DNA of 64,000 nucleotides from Bactrocera neohumeralis (Eukaryota; Arthropoda; Insecta; Diptera; Tephritidae): positions 434,001 through 498,000 of the forward strand of contig NC_065921.1 in NCBI RefSeq assembly GCF_024586455.1, given 5' to 3'. Below the pieces are notes generated by a model. The model had not been told where the DNA came from. It did no database searches and worked only from the letters and a program-made list of their open reading frames with translations. Of this stretch, positions 52,409 to 61,747 are shown one piece after another. The first letter of the stretch is position 1; each line of letters begins with the position of its first letter. Made by a program: the position numbers and the translations under genes.

Positions 52409-55400
52409 ATGTATTATATTCTTCGAAAATGGCGGCAAATACAACCAGCTTTTGTAAACGCAGTCACTGTGGAGAGTAACATTAGCAACATTAGCAACAA
52501 TAACAACAAATCGTACTGTTTTCCTTCCACGTCACATCGCTATGCATCAAATCACTCCGGAACTAAAGTTACTAAACCATCACCTACTCGGGAGGCGCCC
52601 CTAAACTACATCGGAAATAAAATAAGGTGAGTGAAAATGGTCAGCACCTTCGACGCATCGTACATTATTGTGTACAATGAGTTTGTAAATTTATGAATAT
52701 ACTCGCACGTAAATTACAACACTTGCAATATTACAATTCAAATCCAGTATATGTACGAGTATGTGTACATATGTACATAATTATTATACTCTCACAACAT
52801 GTTGCGACGGTAAATGATTGTGTTCACCTTACGGTTGTTTGTAACAATTAAAACTCATCGAGATAGATATATTGTATACTATATAGTATATGTAAACTAT
52901 ATAATCAGGATGGCGAGACGAGTTGAAATCCAGGTGACTTACTGTTCGTCCGTCTGGCCACGCAAGCTAAAATTGAGTAAAAATTATGCTACATATCCCC
53001 CGGATAATTGGACTTCAAAAATTGCACAATATTTGGTACAATTAACTGATACTCGTTTAATTGAGGAATTTGTTCAATTACTACAATCGCGCTTAATTAG
53101 GCAACCTAATCAAATGAAACTCATAAACTCATATGTACCCTTTGGGTATTTAGTATTTAGTTCTTAGCAATGAAACCTTAATAAAATTTTTCACTTTCAA
53201 CGCAAAAAATATGATGAACAAACAGAAGACAATGCACTTATATATTTAGAGATATTGTTATATAAAACAAACAATTTGAGGAACAAAATAGGTAATATGA
53301 ATTTTCAATTGTAGATGCCAGAGATAACTTTTTAAAGAAAGTTTTTTTTTGTAATAAGCTTGGGGAAATTAAAAGTATATTTTTTTAATAACATACCAAT
53401 TAACCGAGGTCAATTAAGCGGGTAATTTTACACGTATGTACATATATGGATGAAACTTCCTTACTTACACATTGTATTGTATTATATTTCTCAGCCGATC
53501 ACCAGCATTGGAACAAAATTTTGGATTAATTTCTAGACGATTGATGTCAAAAGATGAAATACGAGATTTCGATGCCGTATTGCCAGGTAAAACTAAAGTT
53601 ACGACTTCCAAATTGCTCGTACTAAACCGAGTCTGATTGGGGATTTCAATATGTGGTCGCTAATATCTTCGGGGTTTTTAAGTTAAATTCTTCACAAATT
53701 GAATTTACATATGTTTGTATAAAGTACGTATTTTTAAAGCTTTAATAAAAGCTTCCATGAAAAAGGTTCCAAAAACCATGAGAAAGCGGTGCACTAACGA
53801 ACAAAAGTTTAAAGAATTCTCTACCGCTAATTAAGTGGCACACACTATTAACACACAGTTTTAATTTTTTCAAGATGTTGTGCGCGGCCTTGGCTCTATA
53901 GCTGAACGATACAACAGCAAAGAAGCGGGGCAACGGTTCAGGAAGGTATCGGTTTTTGTTTAGTTAATCATAATTTCAAATACATATTTTTCATTTTATA
54001 GTGTCTGCAGTATAATTTATCACTTACAAATTACAAAAATGGCCTAATCCCCATTTTGACATACAAAAGTGCAGCAAAAGACGAGCAAATAAATGCGGAA
54101 CATTTAAGATTGGCACATATGCTTGGCTGGTGTTTTGAAATGGTAATGTGTAAAAATATTATAATATAGCGATGCGTTGTATTTCTATGTCCAATAGATG
54201 CTGTGGTTCATACTCATGACCGATGACATATTGGACAAAAGCACAAGACGTCGTGGTCAATTGTGTTGGCATAAGTTGGAGGAGGTCGGTCTCTCCGCCA
54301 TAAATGATGCAATCCTGATAGAGAATGGAATTTATGAGCTTCTCAAGAAACATTTCCGCCACTTAGATTGCTATGTTGATCTTCTCGAATTGTTTCATCA
54401 AAACACTTTTAAATGTTTATGTGGGCAATCATTAGATTTGCTTCTCACTAAAAGGAATGTGACTACCTTCAATATGGAGACGTATGATTCGCTAGTGTTG
54501 AATAAGACTTCCTGTCATTTTTTTTATTTGCCTGTTTTTGCAGGGCTTCATTTGGCAGGGTAAGTATCATGTCTATTTTACAACACATATGACTCCCGCA
54601 ACATGTCCCACAGAGAATAATAGGTGTGTTCATACATACAAGTATATTCGTATGTATGCATTTGTATATATCCATTAAAAGATTTTAGTGACGAAAAGGT
54701 CAGAACGTTAGAATTGTTAACTTATAATGAAATAGTGTTTTATATATAAAAATGTTCAGAATGACGATTTGAAAAGCAATCTGGCTGTCCTTCCGCGCAC
54801 GCGAAAACTTGAGAAATATTAAGATATGTTGATAAAATTTGGTACACGTGATATTCAAAACGCCCGTTTTACTGCATACCATAGTATATGTACATATATC
54901 GATCAATATGTAAGATAACTTAGCAAAATTAAGTGAACTTATAACATATAAAGTTTTCCAACTCCTGAAAGCATTTCTCTGTCTTTTTGTTCAATTTGGC
55001 AATTTGCCAAAGTATAAAATGATAAGTTCAGCCCTTCCTTTTGGAAATTATGAGACAGTTTGATGTTCGGCTACGACCGATCTTAATTTTTTGTTTAATG
55101 TAATTTTCTGTATTATTTGCAGAGTTAAAGATAAGCACGTTTTCGATGAATCCCAAAGCATTTTATTTGACTTGGGTCATTATTCGCAAGTTCAAAATGA
55201 TTTTCATGACTGTTTCGGTGAATATGAATTCACTGGCAAAATCGGCACAGATATTGAAACTAACAAATGCTCCTGGTTGGCGGTGAAATGTATGGAACTG
55301 GCAAACCCACAACAAAAGTCTATTATGGCAGACTGTTATGGGCATAATGGTTAGTTGGTGGTATCACTATATATGGATAAGAAGATTTGCAAATTTTTGG

Positions 55401-55618
55401 GTTTGATTAAATCTCCCATTATTTTAGATCCTCAGAAGATAGCGCGCGTTAAGCAAGTTTACGAAGAATTGGATATGCTCAATATTTATGCCAAATATGA
55501 GGAAGAGACATGCAACCGTATTCTTATGAATATCCAAAATACATCAGATGCAGTTCCGCGAGAGATTTTGACAGAAATTCTTTGTCAAATTTATGACAAT
55601 GATTATGAAATTAAGTAA
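52409..55618 (+). CDS. FPPS-like paralogue 2, candidate terpene synthase
   Basis: Isoprenyl diphosphate synthase fold. Exons 52409-52626, 53495-53586, 53875-53945, 54002-54142, 54198-54559, 55123-55349 and 55428-55618 give 433 aa, intact, with GT-AG introns. Exons 3-6 are exactly the lengths in canonical Fpps (71, 141, 362 and 227 bp), so the residue alignment there needs no gaps. Retained: first motif DDILD (183-187), RRRGQ, GQSLD, KT and GKIGTD. Changed: GGKKSR becomes LTNYKN (135-140), the IPP-contacting Gln becomes Leu176, FF becomes F178-I179, YYSF becomes CHFF, and the second motif is NDFHD (320-324). The C-terminus ends YEIK without a basic tail. Loss of IPP contacts with retained ionisation motif suggests an enzyme that cyclises or rearranges a prenyl diphosphate rather than elongating it (inference). 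The N-terminal 100 residues are variable and basic. Alternative: an inactive or regulatory FPPS homologue. Confidence 0.88.
52785..53420 (+). repeat. Repeat fragments in intron 1 of FPPS-like 2
   Basis: About 52785-52985 is a 5' fragment of the 8325-9388 repeat ('acggttgtttgta', 'ggatggcgagacgagttgaaatcc', 'ctgttcgtccgtctgg'). About 52990-53160 reads openly ('IAQYLVQLTDTRLIEEFVQL') and is followed by 'accaattaaccgaggtcaattaagcggg' near 53395, a pattern typical of the ends of Tigger-like elements. It is therefore probably a second, nested DNA-element remnant. The readable frame is not a host exon. Confidence 0.5.
54588..55040 (+). repeat. Dispersed repeat in intron 5 of FPPS-like 2
   Basis: Contains 'cccgcaacatgt', 'ctggctgtccttccgcgcacgcgaaaacttgag', 'tgataaaatttggtacacgtg' and the terminal 'tataaaatgataagttcagcccttcctt'. 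These are the modules of the 8325-9388 element in order, with a large internal deletion. It explains why this intron (563 bp) is longer than its Fpps counterpart (63 bp). Confidence 0.7.
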
Positions 55619-56687
55619 AGACGGGTACCACAAAAGAACAAATAAGCAAAGAAATTAGCTACTTGGGAACTAATTTACGGTTTTGTGGTACTAATAGTTT
55701 AAAATTATTTTCCGGACCATCTTGAGTGAACTCTCTCAAAACTTTGTATTTTCAATATTTATTTAAACCAGGTGAACTCTCTAATTTTCGATGAGGTTTC
55801 AATAATATTTATTTAAACCAAAAATTTCCGATTACATATGAAAGTGGGCAATCTTTCTCTGAACTTAATTCGGTAAAAATAATGAATGGATGAGTTAATT
55901 TTTCCAGTAATTTAATCCCATATATGTATACGGCCTTTTCATAATACATATAATTTTATTTTATTTTTATATAAATATATTATTGAAGGACTAAATCATC
56001 TGCAACTGCCTTCATTCCTAACTTTATATTAAACATATTCATGAGTATGTATGTGTTCATGAATGTAATTCTAAACTAGATTGTTACTATCCTCTAAATG
56101 AATATCATTTCTGACTTTTTAGAAAATGAAAAAGCTTAGCGCTAATGTTATCAGAGGGTCAGATTTAAAATTGAAAGAATTTGAAAGTTTCTACTAAATG
56201 TATGTCAATGCAAACCGAGTGCACGAGTCGGATAAGCTAGATCGTTTTTGCTTTAAAATAAGTAAACAGATGTATTCCGTTTTAGGTGGGCTCTACACGC
56301 ACGTCGCATCAGCATCTGATTCCGGTCGAAATATAAAATTACTTTGCACAAAGCCATTTAAGAAACCGCATCTACAAGTATATTATTTCTATTTGATGTG
56401 GCTAAGTTTATAAGTATCTGCGTAAAGTAGAATATCGATCTCCATCTTTAGAGTTCGGGGTTTTACTATTTATTAAACTTATGCTTTAAGAATATAACAA
56501 GTGAAAAATTTTCAAAATAATTTCAATAATTCTAAAATATAAATATATGTAAATAAAGGTTGAAGTATTACGGTTATCAATTGCTTGATTGAGGTTACAT
56601 AAGTTATTTGTTTGTGTAATCCTCTACTATTCTGAGTTGTGTCACATTTAATTAAACTCTCGTTAATTTTTAGCTAAACTCTCGGTA
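55619..56687. other. Spacer between FPPS-like 2 and 3
   Basis: About 1.07 kb, AT-rich. It includes the 3' UTR of gene 2 with a two-unit imperfect tandem repeat (units 55726-55770 and 55772-55820, both ending in ATTTATTTAAACCA), then the likely promoter of gene 3. A short frame at 56198-56413 has no family motif and is not called. Confidence 0.45.
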
Positions 56688-59600
56688 ATGTTTTCTATAA
56701 TTCGTAAAATTTTGCCGATACGTACGAGTACAACTGCTGGCATAGTTGGAAAATGCGGTAATAATATCGAAAAAAACGAAATCCGATTTCCATTTCGTCT
56801 ATTCTCACAATACCGTTGCATGTTCGGAGTTGGTGCTGGTGGTACTCCATTAAGATTTAATTTGAATGAAACCCAGTATTTCGTAATATTAAAACGGTAA
56901 GTGCTAAATTGACCAAAAACAAGAAAAACCTTAACTTTAGCTACACAGAAACTATAGTACCCTTCTGAGGCATGAAGTAATACTTTGTCCAGTGTTCCCG
57001 TGGGAGAGACATAAGATGGGAGTAGGTTAGGTTTAGCGGATTAAAGTCCCGCAGTCTTCCTCCTACTATAAAAATAAGAAAAAAAAAACATTCACAGGCG
57101 CATAATTGTTGTAGCATAATAAGATCTATGACTTGATTTTTAGTGTGGAAGTTATACCCGTACGCTTTAAAAGTTCGAGATAAACAGTTTGTTCAGAGAC
57201 TGTAGCAATGCCTTGGATGATAATCCAAAAACTTCGTGAAGATACCCTTTCAAATAAAAAAGGACTTGGGTTTAACGGTCAGTTGGCATGACAGTTCGAT
57301 ATCAGCGTATTCCGTTTCATGGTTAGTATAGGACGGGTGCAACTCAGGGTTTTGCTAGTTTGCGTGTATTCAGACGGACAGACGGACAATGCTAAATCGG
57401 CTCAGCTTCAAACGTTGAACATTTATAAATTTTCCTAAATAGGGTTCAAAAGGAGCAAAGCGTGTACATATATATTTAAAAATATTTAGCTATTCATCAG
57501 TATTCTTCGGCGAATTTTAATTTATCTCCATACCTTGATTCTTGAGTGGCTTTGGCGTGGTTTTTATAGTTCGGCTCATTTTTTCCCCTCCATTCCGATG
57601 ATTGCAGACTTGTTTGCATGTCACTCACTCACTCATAATTCTTTTTGAAAAAAAAATCAGCTTTATCGGGACGAATCGAGCAAAAACGCTTTTCATACCC
57701 TAAATATCTAACAAAATCATTCGATCGGCCTTTGCCTGACGATTTTCAAGCACCATATCCACTTTTTTAATATTTTCATCAGGTGAAGAGACAAGCCGCC
57801 AAAATAAATTGAAGAAGTAGAAGGCTGCTTTAATTTTTTAAGAATTTTTGCCAACTTCCAAGAAACAATTAAATCCAACTCGACCAAAGCTGGTTAGAAA
57901 TTAACAAGGCCAATCAGGAGGAAAATTCTTTCATGTCCCGCTATATTATATATTTCTATCGATTATTGTCGGATTATTGTCTGTATATTATTGTATATAT
58001 GGGGTATTCCATACCAAATCAACCACTTTTGAACCCGACCCCTTTAGATTTTGCTGAAACTTATCTATCCTTTTCTACACTTTGAAAAACATTTTTGAGA
58101 ATTTTTTCAAAATTTTTTGTCCAACTTCAAAATAGTTATGAATTTTTCAAAAAAATGGCTTTTTTATTTTCAAATAGCCATAACTCTTGTAGAAATTGAC
58201 TTTTGGGGATCTTTTTTTTCAATTTTTGTTTTTGAATGAACTTTTCGAAAAAATACACGAAAAAAATTTAACACGATCAATTATATAAAATAATCGGTTT
58301 TTTTAAGAAAAGTCGTAATTTTTTTTTTGGAAGTTCGCCATTTTTTTTTTGTTTTTTCCTTAAAAAAAAACTTCAATTAATTTGACAACAATCCTTGCTA
58401 ATCCCGGAGTGGGTCGATTTTTTTATATATTTTTTGTATATTTTTCATTTTTGAAAATTTGACAATTTTTCTTTAAATAAATTTACACATTTTTGAAAAA
58501 TTCTTAACTTTTGTGAAGTTGGACAAAAAATTTTGAAAAAATTTTGAAAAAATTCTCAAAAATGGTTTTCAAAGGGTAGAAAAGGATGGATAAGTTTCAG
58601 CAAAATCTAAAGGGGTCGGGTTCAAAAGTGGTCGATTTGGTATGGAATACCCCATATTCAATAAACAATATATATTTTAATTCATTTATAATAATTCTTA
58701 CCTTCAGGGCATCATCATCATTGGGGAATCACATTGTATCAAAGTCAAATCACTTTTCGACACAACATGAGATCCGTGAATATATGACAGTTTATCCAGG
58801 TATATCCATAAGAGAAGTATTTGTAAATAAAATGTATAACATTATATGAAATATGGGAGAATATTTACCCGATTTTATTCATTTGCAGCATGCAGAAACA
58901 TTATTAAGAAAGGAAAAGGTGTTATCTGAATTTCAATAAGACATCTCACAGATTGATTGGAATATACATATATGCTATACAGTCAGCCGGAAGATCTTTA
59001 TATATTAGGTGTATGGGCCTAGGAGAAATACCTACTTTTACACAAGGGTATATTGTTGTCAGGAAAAAACGTTCTCTGAGCTACCCATAAAAATCTGTAT
59101 ATCTGTATCTGAGGGCTTAAAAAGTTATGGTCTGATTTCGATTATTTGGGTTTAATTTTTTTGGAGCAAATATACTATAAAATGAATGGAGATAGATGGA
59201 AAGTAGACATTTGTGGTAGTAGTTTGATTTCGCCCTTTACACTTAACATAAAGATGTCAAGATAATGTTATGCGCAAATTTTGGTTGAAATTGATTTGGA
59301 GGTATAGGATGAGGACATGCCATTTTACTATGGTTTTCGCTTAACGGCATTGTGTTGCTGTGGCAGTAAACCGATTTCGTCCATCTTCAATACGAACCTC
59401 CACAGATTGGTTGGGAATATATACCCGTATATCTAAATCGATTAATTTTAGATATTACAAACATCTTTTAGGAGAAAAAATCAATTATAAAACCAGTATT
59501 TTCTTTTATTTTTAGACATTGTTAATGACCTTATTGAGATATTGGAAAGATACCAATGCAACGATTTGGTGGAAAGCTTCAGAAAGGCAAGGGAAATAAA

Positions 59601-61558
59601 AAAATCAAGCAATGAATGAATTAGCTCAGTTAATGACAGTTATAATTTACTTTATTTTTCATAGACTCTGGAGTACAATTTACAACTTTCAAACGGGAAG
59701 CATGGTATAATCCCCGTATTGACATATAAGAGTATGGTACAAGAACCGGAACTCACATCAGAAAAAATTAAACTAGCACAAATACTTGGCTGGTGCATTG
59801 AAATAGTATGTATACTGCAAGATCCAAGCAAAAACTCCTTTTTCAAACTAAATATTCACGAAAGATACATTTTATTTCATTTTAATAATTCCGCGTTTTG
59901 GTCACTACATATAGTTGTACTACAAAAATCCGATCGGTATCTAGTTTCGTCTTCTCCGATCCTTTTGAAAAATTCTAAAATTCTGTCTTCAAACAAAGGA
60001 AAACAAATTATAATTGCTTTAAAAGATTGCAGTGCTAAGGAAAGGGTTTCTGTCAGTTCGTCCGTCTGCCCTTGCAAACGATAACTCGAATAAGAATTGA
60101 AATAACTCGATAAAACTTAGTGGATGAAAACGGGCGAAATCGAATAATGACCAAATTAACGGTTATGTTCGAGACTGGTGAAAGTGCTCCACGCCATTTA
60201 AATGACAATAATCAATTTAGAACGTATATTTTGGTAGGAACGTAAAATATCACAACGGCAATGAGAGGAATTTTATTCTTGAGCATATTTTAGCTTAATA
60301 TCTAAAAAGATGAAATCGCTCTAGGCCTAACTCTCACTCCTAACCTCAAAAATGATCAATTTACTTTATTATCGTATTCCAAGTATTTTCCAACATGGAA
60401 CCTACTCCATTACTCAAAATGTTTTGTTTATTTTAAAGAAAATCACTGGCAATTTAACTGTAAATACAGTGGGAGCATTAGTATGCCATATAGCCACGTC
60501 TTTTCAGTCTCAATCAAATATATAACTGAGGGTTTTGTAATATTATCTCTAAGGTCAAAGACGTTATAACAAATAGAGAGCTTGGTCGTAAAAATTTCGC
60601 TTCGTATGTTTTTTATTTGTTCGGAAGGCCCATGTTTTAGCCTTCATTACCGATGATGTAGTGGACAACAGCACCACGCGTCGTGGGAAAGTGTGTTGGT
60701 ACAAATTGGATGGAGTGGGTTTGAATGTCATACACGATTCTATATTGCTTGAGAATTCCATCTTCGAACTTCTCAGAAAGCATTCTAGCCATTTGGATTG
60801 TTATGTTGATTTGTTCGAGTTATTTTTTGAATGCATTTTCAAATGTATTTGCGGTCAGTCAACGGACGTGATTGTTAGTACAAGGCACGTGAACTCGTTC
60901 GATATGGACACATTGAATTCAGTTGTGAGGAATAAAGCCGCCAGCAACTTTTTTTATTTACCAGTAGCGGCTGGTTTGCTTTTGGCGGGGTGAGCAGAGA
61001 GCCGACAAAACAAATAATTTGACATCACCGTATTTTGTATTTCCAGCGTCAAGGACCCAAAGATATTTGAAGAATGTCAAAAAATTACATTTGAGTTAGG
61101 ATACTACGCTCAAGTTCAAAATGATTTTCTTGATTCATTTGGAAATCCGGATTTCACTGGTAAAATCGGCACAGATATTGAATCCAACAAGTGTTCTTGG
61201 CTGGCGGTGAAGTGCATGGAATTAGCGGATTCAGAACAAAGGGCTATTATGGAGGAGTGCTACGGACAGAAAGGTAAGTTGTGGTAATATTAGTAAGAAC
61301 ATAATACATTGTTCACTACTTGTTTCATAATGTACTTCATGTTTTAATTTATATTACATTTTACACATTTCAGATCCGGAAAAAATTAATCGTGTTCGAA
61401 AGCTCTACGAGGAGGTTGGACTGCCCACCTTGTGTGCCCAGTTCGAAGTAAAAATATGCAATAGAATCAAAATGCAAATTGATCAAACGCCGGTTCAGAT
61501 GTTACGTGAAATGTTTTTAGAATGTCTTAATTATGTCTCCAATAGAGGAATTAAGTAA
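56688..61558 (+). CDS. FPPS-like paralogue 3, candidate terpene synthase
   Basis: Exons 56688-56896, 58708-58799, 59516-59586, 59665-59805, 60628-60989, 61047-61273 and 61374-61558 give 428 aa with an open frame. Exons 3-6 again match Fpps in length. Intron 3 uses a GC donor (GCAAGG at 59587). Retained: DDVVD (180-184), TRRG, GQS and GKIGTD. Changed: GGKKSR becomes LSNGKH (132-137), the IPP-contacting Gln becomes His173, the FF chain-length pair becomes L175-A176, KTGYYSF becomes KAASNFF, and the second motif is NDFLD (317-321). The C-terminus ends NRGIK. It shares with paralogue 2 the NDxxD change, the lost GGKxxR, 'LTYKS' and 'TNKCSWLAVKCMELA'-like stretches, so these two are sister copies. 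The likely role is terpene synthase (inference). Alternatives: chain-length-altered prenyltransferase or catalytically dead homologue. It is convergent with CWF19L1, 189 bp away. Confidence 0.86.
58001..58653. mobile_element. 653-bp foldback/MITE with about 140-bp inverted arms
   Basis: The left arm (58001 to about 58140, starting GGGGTATTCCATACCAAATC) is repeated as its near-perfect reverse complement ending at 58653. The right arm starts near 58505. The arms share long identical stretches such as 'aacccgacccctttagattttgctgaaactta'. The short A/T-rich centre has no ORF. The flanks are ATAT-rich, so the target duplication cannot be delimited. It is inserted in intron 1 of FPPS-like 3, ending 54 bp before exon 2. 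High arm identity suggests recent insertion. Confidence 0.85.
58990..59440 (+). repeat. Dispersed repeat fragment in intron 2 of FPPS-like 3
   Basis: Shares with other copies the 'ctaggagaaatac...acaagggta' block (compare about 4305-4350) and 'tttggttgaaattgatttgg' plus 'accgatttcgtccatcttc' phrases. Degenerate; boundaries approximate; no coding potential. Confidence 0.5.
60030..60340 (+). repeat. Dispersed repeat fragment in intron 4 of FPPS-like 3
   Basis: 'ctgtcagttcgtccgtctgcccttgcaaacgataactcgaataagaattgaaataactcgataaaactta' matches the 5' module of the 8325-9388 element in order; the 3' module is lacking. Confidence 0.6.
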
Positions 61559-61747
61559 TTTAAATCAAATTTAATACTCCAAAACTATTCATTAAAAATC
61601 GCTATTAGACTATAGACATATACACACAAATTATTTTAAATGAATGTGTCAATTACCAATTACCAAAAAATGGAAATATTCGTAAAAAAATGCATCAATT
61701 TATTAGAAATTGTCGATTATATTTCACTTAAAAAAACTGTATTAAAC

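Noticed and set aside
52814..53167. Plus-strand frame in intron 1 of FPPS-like 2 as a host exon
   Set aside because: It begins inside a dispersed repeat and continues into a likely Tigger-type remnant; splicing exon 1 directly to 53495 gives the correct frame.
59719..60084. 121-codon plus-strand frame starting in exon 4 of FPPS-like 3
   Set aside because: The first 29 codons are true exon 4; the rest is read-through into an intron that contains a dispersed repeat.
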